A stretch of DNA of 32,619 bases, from contig JAGLLA010000004.1 of assembly GCA_023140775.1 (NCBI GenBank), positions 1-32,619 of the forward strand, given 5' to 3'. The notes beneath the pieces are model-generated. The model saw nothing but the letters and a program-made list of their open reading frames with translations. It did not search any database and was not told the DNA's origin. This document shows, in pieces, positions 6,519 to 13,948 of the stretch. The stretch comes from Candidatus Parcubacteria bacterium. GTDB taxonomy: Bacteria; Patescibacteriota; Minisyncoccia; JAHIHE01; JAGLIN01. Position numbers and translations under genes: made by a program. Each line of letters opens with the position of its first letter. Positions within the stretch are counted from its first letter, which is position 1.

Positions 6519-9294
6519 TGTCTTTCATCTCCTCCCAATTGTCCCCCACTTTCATATCAACCACAATTGGTACAGGGAAATCAATTTTCTTGCCATCAAG
6601 TTCGAGATGACTATTTTCCATAATTTCACGAATATGTTTTGTTGCCTCAGGAACATTTTCTTCTTTGATAGAAAATATCAATTCGTCATGAACTTGAAGT
6701 AATGATTCTATCGCATCATTGTTTCTCAAATTATATTCAGTGACCCAATTATCGATCTTGAGCATCGCAATTTTCATAATATCGGCTGCTGCTCCTTGAA
6801 TCGGCATATTGATCGCCATTCTTTCAGCTGAACTACGAATTAATCCATTAGAAGCGTTTATCTCAGGCAAATATCTTCTTCTGCCCCAAATCGTTTCGGC
6901 ATATCCATTCTTGCGAGCATCTTCTTTTGATTTTTCAATATATTTGGCAATGCCTGAAAACCTTTTCATATAATTTTCGATGAACTTTTTGGCCTGATCA
7001 TTTTCAATCCCCGCCGAGCGCGCAAATCCAAAAGTGCTCATTCCATAAATGATGCCAAAATTCAAAGCCTTCGCTGATCTTCTCATTTCAGCAGTCACCT
7101 CTTGAAGCGGAACTTGATTCACTTCGGCTGCTGTTGCATTGTGCACATCAAGATTGTTATTGAAAATTTCTTTCATTTTCTGATCATCAGCTACCATTGC
7201 CACAACGCGCAGTTCAATTTGAGAATAATCTGCTGAAACAAGTTTTCGCCCAGACTCAGCAATAAACGCCTTTCTGATTTTTCTGCCAATTGAAGTTCGA
7301 ACCGGAATATTTTGCAAATTCGGTTCAGAAGACGAAAGTCTTCCCGTAGCCGTAATTGTTTGATTGAAGGTCGTGTGAAGTCTGTTTGTTTTTTTGCTCA
7401 CCAATTTTGGCAAAGCATCAACATAAGTATTTTTCAATTTCACCAATTCCTTATATTCAGAAATAAAACTGATAATAATATGTTCTGTTTTCAATTTTTC
7501 CATTTCTGGAGCGGCGATTGAAAAACCTGTTTTTGTTTTCTTGATCCCTTCTGTTGGCAATTTCATTTTCTCAAATAAGATAGTTGACAATTGCTGAGAA
7601 GAATTTATATTAAAAAACTCATCTCCTGAAAGAGTGTGAATCTTTTTTTCAAGCTTTTGAATTTTTTCTGAGATCTCTCCTGATAGGATCTTCAATAATT
7701 TTACATCTAAACTGACTCCATTTAACTCCATTTTGACAAGCACCTTTGTTATTGGCATTTCAATCTTGCAAAACAGATCCTCCATCCCTTCTTCTTTAAG
7801 TTTCTTTTGCATAATCCGATAGAGCTCAAAAAAATGACTAAGTTTGGCAATTATACTTGCATTTTTGATTTTATTTTCAATTTCTGCCCTGTTCTCAATT
7901 TCTTCATTATTTCGGTGACCCAAATAATCGAAGATAATCTTATCTTTACTATAATCTCTTTTTCCTGAATCAAGAAGATAGGCAGCGAGCATTATATCGA
8001 ATTCCAATCCCCTCACATTGATGCCATGAGAAGCAAGACCTTCAATGTCATGCTTAAAATGATAGCCAATTTTTTTATAATTCTCATCCTCCAAGATCGA
8101 TTTCAATTTTTCAAGCGGTGAATTTTCTGCCAGAACAGAAGTATTGAACAAATTTGGTTTATTGTCCTTCAGAACAAGCGGGATAAAATATATTGGACTT
8201 TTTTCCCAGAGAAAAACAATACCAGTCAAATCCCTTTGAGAAACATCTTCGTTATCGCTCCTTGTTTGAAAAACAAACTTTTTTTGTTTTTGAAGTTTAA
8301 TCAAAAAATCATCTACTTTTTTATCTGTATCCAAAATAATATATTGCACATATTTTTTTTCTATTTTATTTTCAGCTACTTGATTTTGATTATCGCTGTT
8401 TCCATTTTCTTTCTCAATTCTATCCATCAAGCTATAGAACTCCAATTCTCGAAAAAGATTGTTCAATTCTACCTTATTATAATCTCCCCACTTGCAATCT
8501 TCCAAATTATATTCAATGTTCATCTCGCAATCAATCGTTGCTAATTTCTTGCTCATCAAAGCTTTTTCTTTTTCCGCAATTAATTTTTCCTTGATCTTTG
8601 GTTTGATTAGGTCTCGAGTTTTATCTTCTTCGATTGCCTTATAAAGTTTTTCAATTGAACCAAAATTTTGCAAAAGTTCTGTTGCTCCTTTTTCTCCAAT
8701 TCCCTTCACTCCTGGAATATTATCTGAAGGATCGCCACGCAAACCTTTGAAATCTACAACTTGATTCGGAGCAAAACCATATCTTTCAAAGACTCTCTTT
8801 TCGTCATAAATCACTGTGTCTTTGATACCCTTGCGCAGGGTGAAAACCTTGGTATGCTTATCAACAAGCTGTAAAGTGTCTAAATCTCCAGTCACGATAA
8901 TCGTTTCAATTTTGCCACTTTTTCCAACCTGCCTAGCAAGTGAGCCAATCACATCATCTGCTTCAAACCCTTTTTTTTCAACAATAGGAATATTTAAAGT
9001 TTTAACAACTTCTTTGATTCTCGGAATTTGATCATAGAAATCTTGATCAGGTTTTTTTCGACCTGCTTTATATTCAGCATAGATCTGGTCACGAAAAGTA
9101 CCACCCTCCACATCAAAAGTGCAAATAATACAATCGGGCTTCAATTCTTTGATAACTCCCAAAAGAACTGAAGTAAAACCATAAACAGCATTAATCATTT
9201 CACCATTTCGCGTGGTTAGTGGCGGAATTGCATGATATGCCCGATGCATCAACGCATTTCCATCAATCAAAATTAGTCGTTTTTTCCTAGGCAT
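6505..9294 (-). CDS. polA: DNA polymerase I, proofreading site degenerate
   Basis: A 929-residue full-length Pol I (E. coli 928), which removes RNA primers and fills gaps in replication and repair. The 5' nuclease domain (1-~290) has LILIDGNALMHRAY, the FD.E.GTFR block and a helix-3-turn-helix (GVKGIGEKGA). The 3'-5' exonuclease region (~320-520) is present but its DxE motif reads FVFQTRS: Gln343 and Arg345 replace Asp355 and Glu357 of E. coli; only the KHD aspartate is kept and the D501 equivalent is not seen. The polymerase domain is intact: DYSQIELR (Asp689), the O-helix RRSAKALNFGIIYG (Tyr750), and VHDE (869-871). It should therefore lack proofreading, as in Taq-type enzymes. There is no SD. 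The 3' end overlaps an 8-bp tandem repeat. Confidence 0.97.
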   Translation of the reverse strand: MPRKKRLILIDGNALMHRAYHAIPPLTTRNGEMINAVYGFTSVLLGVIKELKPDCIICTFDVEGGTFRDQIYAEYKAGRKKPDQDFYDQIPRIKEVVKTLNIPIVEKKGFEADDVIGSLARQVGKSGKIETIIVTGDLDTLQLVDKHTKVFTLRKGIKDTVIYDEKRVFERYGFAPNQVVDFKGLRGDPSDNIPGVKGIGEKGATELLQNFGSIEKLYKAIEEDKTRDLIKPKIKEKLIAEKEKALMSKKLATIDCEMNIEYNLEDCKWGDYNKVELNNLFRELEFYSLMDRIEKENGNSDNQNQVAENKIEKKYVQYIILDTDKKVDDFLIKLQKQKKFVFQTRSDNEDVSQRDLTGIVFLWEKSPIYFIPLVLKDNKPNLFNTSVLAENSPLEKLKSILEDENYKKIGYHFKHDIEGLASHGINVRGLEFDIMLAAYLLDSGKRDYSKDKIIFDYLGHRNNEEIENRAEIENKIKNASIIAKLSHFFELYRIMQKKLKEEGMEDLFCKIEMPITKVLVKMELNGVSLDVKLLKILSGEISEKIQKLEKKIHTLSGDEFFNINSSQQLSTILFEKMKLPTEGIKKTKTGFSIAAPEMEKLKTEHIIISFISEYKELVKLKNTYVDALPKLVSKKTNRLHTTFNQTITATGRLSSSEPNLQNIPVRTSIGRKIRKAFIAESGRKLVSADYSQIELRVVAMVADDQKMKEIFNNNLDVHNATAAEVNQVPLQEVTAEMRRSAKALNFGIIYGMSTFGFARSAGIENDQAKKFIENYMKRFSGIAKYIEKSKEDARKNGYAETIWGRRRYLPEINASNGLIRSSAERMAINMPIQGAAADIMKIAMLKIDNWVTEYNLRNNDAIESLLQVHDELIFSIKEENVPEATKHIREIMENSHLELDGKKIDFPVPIVVDMKVGDNWEEMKDILTS

Positions 9295-9440
9295 ATATAA
9301 AACTTAATTATGAAGTTATAGTTTATATTGGATCAGAAAATATTATTTTCTTTGGTAATCCAAGTACAGTTCTTTTTTGTAAATTATAAAAAAAGTATTT
9401 TTCTCATTTAAGTCAGACAAAGCTCAAAAAACTAAAATAT

Positions 9441-9458
9441 TAAAAAAGAACCATCTTT
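9441..9458 (-). terminator. Weak candidate terminator for the 93-aa gene
   Basis: AAAGA-ACCA-TCTTT gives a 5-bp stem, with a T-run following on the minus strand. The stem is short, so this is only suggestive. Confidence 0.35.
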
Positions 9459-9479
9459 ATTTTGAAAATTCAGATACCC

Positions 9480-9761
9480 TTAATGACCACCGCCCAATGC
9501 TATGATTATTAAGATAAAAAGAGTCAAAAAAGATAGAATTATACCGACTATGACAGATTTAATTATGCTTTTAGTTAACGAATATACTATTATAAATAAA
9601 ATTAGAAAAGGAACGCTAAAAAAAATTACCGCAGGTCGACCACTTTGAGTCACAAAAAATAATAAAGTAAATATAAAAATAAACCCTACAATACAGTACC
9701 AGAATTTAACTTTTTGATTTATATATTTGTTTATCTTTAAAATACTACTTAAAATTCCCAT
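9480..9761 (-). CDS. Small three-TM membrane protein, unknown function
   Basis: A 93-residue, highly hydrophobic protein with three likely membrane segments (about 20-37, 44-61 and 67-89) after a short amphipathic, Lys-containing start, ending in GGGH. Phe, Ile and Leu dominate. There is no SD in the AT-rich leader, and no recognisable family motif. It stands alone between polA and another orphan gene. Confidence 0.5.
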   Translation of the reverse strand: MGILSSILKINKYINQKVKFWYCIVGFIFIFTLLFFVTQSGRPAVIFFSVPFLILFIIVYSLTKSIIKSVIVGIILSFLTLFILIIIALGGGH

Positions 9762-9885
9762 AAATTTTAATTAATTTATTAAATTCATATTTCTATATTC
9801 TATTATAGCTTTTTTCAGCTTTTAGGCAAAAAAAGAAACAAAGGTCACTTCTCTGCTGTCTTGTCTATGCCTTAATAAAAATTAA

Positions 9886-10437
9886 CTAAGTATTTTCAAT
9901 AATATTTATGGGGCTTATTTTACCTTGTTCAATTTCCTCAAGTAATTCCAGGCTAGCTCTTTGCTCAAAACTTTTTCCTACTACTGACTTTTTGTAATCT
10001 GTCAGCATTTCTTTAATTGTTTGAATGGCTAGTAAAGAATATGATTTATAATATATTACAGCTCGAACATCGTTATTCTTCTCTTTTTCTCTAATTTTAT
10101 CCCCTATTATTTTTCGAACAAAATGAATTATCATATAAAGATAATTATCTTTATATTTTTTATATTCTTCAATATTCTCCTCTTCAGCCTTTGTTCTTAT
10201 TCGGTTTATAAATCTTTCTTCGTTGAGTTTTTGTTCAAAAACTTTTTTTACGTTTTTATCATAATCTCCTATAAAGCCAACATGTGTGCCGAATGTATCA
10301 TAATCAACATCATATTGATCAAAACTCACATCGCTTGCTTTTGCTCCTTCTATTTCCTTTATGAATTGTTCAAAATTATTTTTTTCTGTCGTTTCTTCTT
10401 CAGTTCCAGCTGGATGTAAAATTTCATGATTTAACAT
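9886..10437 (-). CDS. Orphan 183-aa soluble protein
   Basis: A 183-residue, strongly charged protein. The first ~20 residues are polar and acidic; the rest is predicted mainly helical, with a Lys/Glu-rich middle (KAEEENIEEYKKYKDN) and a moderately hydrophobic helix (YLYMIIHFVRKIIGDKI). No signal peptide or known motif is visible. The start is supported by AAAGGTT 8 nt upstream. It ends with TAG. It resembles other SD-led orphans of this window in style but not in sequence. Confidence 0.6.
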   Translation of the reverse strand: MLNHEILHPAGTEEETTEKNNFEQFIKEIEGAKASDVSFDQYDVDYDTFGTHVGFIGDYDKNVKKVFEQKLNEERFINRIRTKAEEENIEEYKKYKDNYLYMIIHFVRKIIGDKIREKEKNNDVRAVIYYKSYSLLAIQTIKEMLTDYKKSVVGKSFEQRASLELLEEIEQGKISPINIIENT

Positions 10438-10553
10438 AAATTTAACCTTTTATTTTGCCTACGCTTATAACAGTAAGACAAATTATTAAAATATTATAAA
10501 ACTGTCACAACCTTCAAATCCATATTAAGTCTATTCCTTTTATTCAAAAAAGC

Positions 10554-10602
10554 AAAAAAGTTATACACAACATTATTAATTTATATTAATGATAACTTTT
10601 TT
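10554..10602. other. Long AT-rich inverted repeat
   Basis: AAAAAAGTTAT (10554-10564) pairs with ATAACTTTTTT (10592-10602), with a partly self-complementary AT-rich loop. It is downstream of the 92-aa gene and may be a second, read-through terminator or a simple palindrome; it lies in the 218-bp gap 10438-10656 where I see no gene. Confidence 0.4.
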
Positions 10603-10614
10603 TAAGATTTGAAA

Positions 10615-10645
10615 TAAAAAAAGAAGCAGGGACTATTCCTTGCTA
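10615..10645 (-). terminator. Terminator of the 92-aa gene
   Basis: On the minus strand AGCAAGG-AATAGT-CCCTGCT forms a 7-bp stem with one A/C mismatch, followed by TCTTTTTTT. It begins 11 bp after the stop codon. Confidence 0.65.
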
Positions 10646-10656
10646 TGTATTTCATG

Positions 10657-10935
10657 TTAAACCAAATTTTGCAACAATTTCATTGCAAAGGCTAATCCGA
10701 ATTCTTTATCGATTAATTGTCTTAATGACGGTTTTATTTCCTTCTCATTTCTTGCTATTTCCTTTCCTAATTCTGTTAGATATATTAGGTTGCTTCTTAT
10801 ACAGAAAATACCTAATTCTTTCATAAACTTAATTGTATCTTTTTCATGCAGACCAGTACATTCGATTTTTATTCCTTGCTTTTCTTTCGCTTTAAGCATT
10901 ACATCTCTTGCAAAACATAAAATTATCGTAGTCAT
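10657..10935 (-). CDS. Small protein, possible winged-helix domain
   Basis: A 92-residue protein. The centre reads KFMKELGIFCIRSNLIYLTELGKEIAR, which resembles the recognition-helix plus wing of a winged-helix domain ('...l..l.l.......y.LT..G..i...'), so a DNA-binding role is possible but not shown. The N-terminal CFARDVMLKAKEKQ helix and the C-terminal LRQLIDKEFGLAFAMKLLQ helix complete a compact all-helical fold. The start is supported by GAAGG 8 nt upstream, and a terminator follows directly. I could not assign a family. Confidence 0.6.
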   Translation of the reverse strand: MTTIILCFARDVMLKAKEKQGIKIECTGLHEKDTIKFMKELGIFCIRSNLIYLTELGKEIARNEKEIKPSLRQLIDKEFGLAFAMKLLQNLV

Positions 10936-11033
10936 TCAACTAACCTTCATTTTTATTTTATACATCATAATAATAAAACAATCCTAGCACATAAGATTTT
11001 TTTGTAAAGAATGTTTTACGATCCTAGAACATA

Positions 11034-11369
11034 CTATTGCAAATCATCTGTGATTTGTTCACTGTTATTACTGTCATTTTTATCATTGTCTTTATCAATG
11101 TCTTTATCATCATTATCTTTATTTGCTTTTTCAAACATTAATTCCAATGTCTCCATTCTTTTCTTTAGTCCATTATGCTCAACCAAATAATGATCCAAGA
11201 GATCGCGGTTCTCAATAACTCTTTCACCGATCAAATCCACATCATTTCTCAAATCCGCAATCTTTTTGTTGATTTCTTCAGTTTGGAAATTATCTTTTGA
11301 TTCGATTCTTCTCTGCAGACTCCCCTCTAATTGATTTAGTTTTCCATCAAGATATGTTTTTGTGATCAT
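11034..11369 (-). CDS. Coiled-coil protein with Asp/Lys/Asn tail
   Basis: A 111-residue soluble protein. Residues about 8-85 have heptad-like spacing of Leu/Ile/Val (LNQLEGSLQRRIESK..., IADLRNDVDLIGERVIENRDLL, LKKRMETLELMFEKA) and should form one long coiled coil, probably oligomeric. The last ~25 residues are a low-complexity acidic tail built from DND/DKD units, encoded by short imperfect direct repeats, so its length is likely to vary between strains. There is no SD. It diverges from the plus-strand membrane protein gene at 11458. Function unknown; a scaffold-type role is only a guess. Confidence 0.6.
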   Translation of the reverse strand: MITKTYLDGKLNQLEGSLQRRIESKDNFQTEEINKKIADLRNDVDLIGERVIENRDLLDHYLVEHNGLKKRMETLELMFEKANKDNDDKDIDKDNDKNDSNNSEQITDDLQ

Positions 11370-11392
11370 AAATTTTTTTTAATTATTAAACA

Positions 11393-11420
11393 TTGACTAA
11401 TTACAAAAAATCAATATACT
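11393..11420 (+). promoter_or_regulatory. Promoter of the 160-aa membrane protein gene
   Basis: TTGACT (11393-11398) and TATACT (11415-11420) are separated by 16 bp. Transcription would begin about 30 nt before the ATG. Confidence 0.6.
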
Positions 11421-11457
11421 AATTATAATCATTGAATAACTACATTCGGAGGAAATA

Positions 11458-11940
11458 ATGAATCTTGTATTTTATTATGTGATTGGAGTTATGATTATTT
11501 TACTCTCTCTTGCATACTACGCAAATACGAAGAATGAGGCCATCTCGTCCATATCGGCGGGTATAGGAACTGGAGTTGTAGGTGTTTGTTTTGTGATTGA
11601 TTACCTGACAGATCATTTGTTGAGTAATTCATTATTAGTATCCACTACTTTAGTTCTAGCAGTTTTATTCCTGTTTAACGGAATCTATCTGATTGGAACT
11701 GGAAATCCGAGAACTTTCATACCCAAGAACGCGATCATACACATTATTCAATTAATAAGTGTGCACGATCAAAAAATAGAAGGTTATCATTTAGTTGTGG
11801 CATCAATTAAAGAAGGAGGTGTATTCACAAAACCAAGGTTATTTAAAATTTCAGAAACAAAATTTAATAAGAAGCCTTATAAAGGTTCTATCTTAAAAGC
11901 TGACAAAATAGGTCATCTACGCCAATATCGAGCAAAATAG
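11458..11940 (+). CDS. Three-TM membrane protein with cytoplasmic tail
   Basis: A 160-residue protein. The first ~20 residues form a hydrophobic segment, a glycine-rich stretch (AGIGTGVVGVCFVIDYL) forms the second and SLLVSTTLVLAVLFLFNGIYLIG the third. The remaining ~75 residues are polar, basic and end in HLRQYRAK, probably a small beta-containing tail domain. The start is strongly supported by GGAGG 5 nt upstream and a promoter at 11393-11420, and an intrinsic terminator follows the stop at once, so it is a single-gene unit. No known family was recognised. Confidence 0.7.
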   Translation: MNLVFYYVIGVMIILLSLAYYANTKNEAISSISAGIGTGVVGVCFVIDYLTDHLLSNSLLVSTTLVLAVLFLFNGIYLIGTGNPRTFIPKNAIIHIIQLISVHDQKIEGYHLVVASIKEGGVFTKPRLFKISETKFNKKPYKGSILKADKIGHLRQYRAK

Positions 11941-11942
11941 TT

Positions 11943-11970
11943 AATAACTCATCGAGTTATTATTTTTTTA
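11943..11970 (+). terminator. Terminator of the 160-aa gene
   Basis: AATAACTC-ATC-GAGTTATT (11943-11961) is a perfect 8-bp stem with a tight loop, followed by ATTTTTTTATTT. The T-run reaches the stop codon of the convergent tsaE. Confidence 0.8.
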
Positions 11971-12441
11971 TTTATCAAAAACGATTTTCCTTGCTCCTTC
12001 GCCGACAACTTCAAATTTCAAATTCAGTCTTAACTTTGGCAGGATTTTTTCAATTCTCTCGGGCCACTCAACAAGGATAATATTATTTTCTCCTTCAATT
12101 ATGTCATCCCAGCCTAGATTCAGAATTTCTTGAGCATCAGAGATGCGATAACAGTCAAAATGGTATAGTGTATATTTCTTGTTAACCTTTTTTTCTGACA
12201 AGTATTTTTTCATAATCAAAAAGGTCGGACTGCTTACGACTCCCTTCACGCCTAATTCTTCAGCGACCCCCTGAGAAAAAGTTGTCTTGCCTCCGCCTAA
12301 ATCTCCATAAAGACAAACCAACCAGTTTGAGTTTTGCCTTTGGTTAATTTCCAACCACTGAGCACAAAGCATTTCTGCAAACTCCTTGGTCTCTGCTGAG
12401 CTATTTGTTGTTATTTCTTTTTTGTTCATATTAAATTTCAT
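11968..12441 (-). CDS. tsaE: tRNA t6A biosynthesis ATPase TsaE
   Basis: A 157-residue TsaE (YjeE), the usual length. It is the ATPase of the TsaB-TsaD-TsaE complex that makes N6-threonylcarbamoyladenosine at position 37 of ANN-decoding tRNAs. The Walker A site is GDLGGGKTT (46-54); the switch-like V.SPTF block, the YHFDCYRI strand, the LGWDDII segment and the VEWPERI motif are all in order. A second in-frame ATG at codon 5 (MNKKE) is a possible start; neither has an SD. The partners tsaB and tsaD are not in this window. A promoter-like pair lies at 12460-12488. Confidence 0.95.
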   Translation of the reverse strand: MKFNMNKKEITTNSSAETKEFAEMLCAQWLEINQRQNSNWLVCLYGDLGGGKTTFSQGVAEELGVKGVVSSPTFLIMKKYLSEKKVNKKYTLYHFDCYRISDAQEILNLGWDDIIEGENNIILVEWPERIEKILPKLRLNLKFEVVGEGARKIVFDK

Positions 12442-12459
12442 TTATTTTTTATTAACTTA

Positions 12460-12488
12460 ATTGTACTGAAAAAAACAATTTTAAGCAA
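12460..12488 (-). promoter_or_regulatory. tsaE promoter
   Basis: On the minus strand TTGCTT (12483-12488), a 17-bp spacer and TACAAT (12460-12465). The start would lie a few bases upstream of the tsaE leader. Confidence 0.45.
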
Positions 12489-12519
12489 AAAAATAAACCT
12501 TTATCCACCCTGGCGACTC

Positions 12520-12547
12520 TTGACATAATTTTTCAATATGGTAAATT
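12520..12547 (+). promoter_or_regulatory. Promoter of the DHH-like gene
   Basis: TTGACA (12520-12525), a 16-bp spacer and TAAATT (12542-12547), about 58 bp upstream of the ATG at 12605. Confidence 0.55.
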
Positions 12548-12604
12548 AAATAATCAACGAAAGGCTAGTATTCGATTTTTATCTTAACTTAACTTATCAA
12601 TAAG

Positions 12605-13750
12605 ATGGGACTTTCACCAAAAGAACAAATAATCGATCAAATAAGCAAAAGTGAGACGATTTTGCTTTGTACAAGCAAAAATCCCAGTGGCGATGCTTTG
12701 GGCTCAGCTTTGGGCTTTTATATTGCGCTAAAAAAAATGGGCAAAAAAGCGGACATCGTAACTCCAACGGCAATTTTGGAAAAATTCTCTTTTATGCCAT
12801 CCTCAGAACTAATTACACACAAGCTGGAGGGAGCACGTGATTATATCTTTTCTGTCGAGATCAAAAAAGACAAACTGCAACAGCTTAGGTACGAAGTAGA
12901 GGAAAATAAGTTAAAAATATTTATCACAGCAAAAAGCGGAGATTTAAATGAAAAAAATATATCTCTTGAATCTTCAAAATTTAAATATGATCTAATCATA
13001 ATTCTTGGCACCTCAGATCTTGAAAACTTGGGCATAGTCTATGATGACAACTCAGAGCTTTTTTATGACACTCCTGTTGTGAACATTGATAACGATCCTT
13101 CAAATGAATTTTTTGGAAAAATTAATCTCGTTGATGTCACAATGTCTTCAACTTCTGAAATAGTATATAACCTTATTTCAGAGATCGATGAAAAATTATT
13201 TGACGACAACATTGCAACCAATCTTTTAACGGGAATAATTTCAAAGACAGAAAGTTTTCAAAACAAAAACACCACTCCAAAATCATTTTTGACTGCTGCT
13301 GCTTTAATCTCAAAAGGAGCAAACAAGGAAAACATAATCAGATATCTATATAAGACAAAATCAATATCAGTTTTGAAAATAATGGGAACTATCATGTCCA
13401 ATTTAAAATACAACAGTCAATATAAGCTAGGTTGGTCAATTATAAATAGAAGCGATTTTGAAAAAACAAACACAGTTCCCGAAAATCTCAATCTAGTCAT
13501 AAGTGAACTTGCGAATAGCTCTCCTGAGTTTAATTTATTGCTTCTGCTGTATAAAAATAATGGAGTCGTAAATGGTATCATCAATTTTACTGGAAGGATG
13601 GATTACAGTGGTCTGAAAAAATTATTAAAGGGAAAGATAGAAGAAGATCAAATATTTTTCCAAGCCGATGAAACCGAGCTTGATTTGGCTGAAAAAGAAA
13701 TATTGAGGAAAATCAAAGAATACGAGGATAGTATTAATTTAAAAATATAG
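12605..13750 (+). CDS. DHH-family protein lacking catalytic residues
   Basis: A 381-residue protein with the layout of bacterial DHH/DHHA1 phosphoesterases (NrnA/RecJ-like; nanoRNA or cyclic dinucleotide hydrolases with two metals). The scaffold is clear, but metal ligands are replaced. The HxxPDGD motif reads SKNPSGD (24-30), so His and the first Asp are lost. The Asp before S-D-L reads GTSDLENLG (Gly134). The DHH motif reads DND (161-163) within VNIDNDPSNEFFG. The GDTGxF motif reads SKTESF (Lys213). No GGGH is present in the DHHA1 part. It should be catalytically dead and may act as a nucleotide-binding or structural protein. The frame is intact over its full length and has a promoter, so it is not a decayed gene. 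No SD. The PilB/GspE gene follows beyond a terminator. Confidence 0.8.
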   Translation: MGLSPKEQIIDQISKSETILLCTSKNPSGDALGSALGFYIALKKMGKKADIVTPTAILEKFSFMPSSELITHKLEGARDYIFSVEIKKDKLQQLRYEVEENKLKIFITAKSGDLNEKNISLESSKFKYDLIIILGTSDLENLGIVYDDNSELFYDTPVVNIDNDPSNEFFGKINLVDVTMSSTSEIVYNLISEIDEKLFDDNIATNLLTGIISKTESFQNKNTTPKSFLTAAALISKGANKENIIRYLYKTKSISVLKIMGTIMSNLKYNSQYKLGWSIINRSDFEKTNTVPENLNLVISELANSSPEFNLLLLLYKNNGVVNGIINFTGRMDYSGLKKLLKGKIEEDQIFFQADETELDLAEKEILRKIKEYEDSINLKI

Positions 13751-13773
13751 TTTAAGCTCCAATATATGATTCC

Positions 13774-13802
13774 AAAACAAGACTTTTTTAGCCTTGTTTT
13801 TT
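13774..13802 (+). terminator. Terminator after the DHH-like gene
   Basis: AAAACAAG (13774-13781) pairs with CTTGTTTT (13793-13800), loop 11 nt, followed by more T. Confidence 0.65.
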
Positions 13803-13825
13803 AATTTTAATACTTCTGAATTTAT

Positions 13826-13833
13826 GATATAAT
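13826..13833 (+). promoter_or_regulatory. Possible extended -10 upstream of the pilB-like gene
   Basis: A perfect TATAAT (13828-13833) lies in the context ATGATATAAT, with G at 13826 two bases before it, close to an extended -10. No good -35 is seen. The leader to the ATG at 13949 would be about 110 nt. Confidence 0.4.
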
Positions 13834-13948
13834 GAAATCAAATATACGATATGAATTAAACATTATTTATAAATATTACATAATATCATTTCTATAAAGA
13901 CAAAATATTAAAATTTTAATCTCACTATTTATTTAATAATATAATAAT

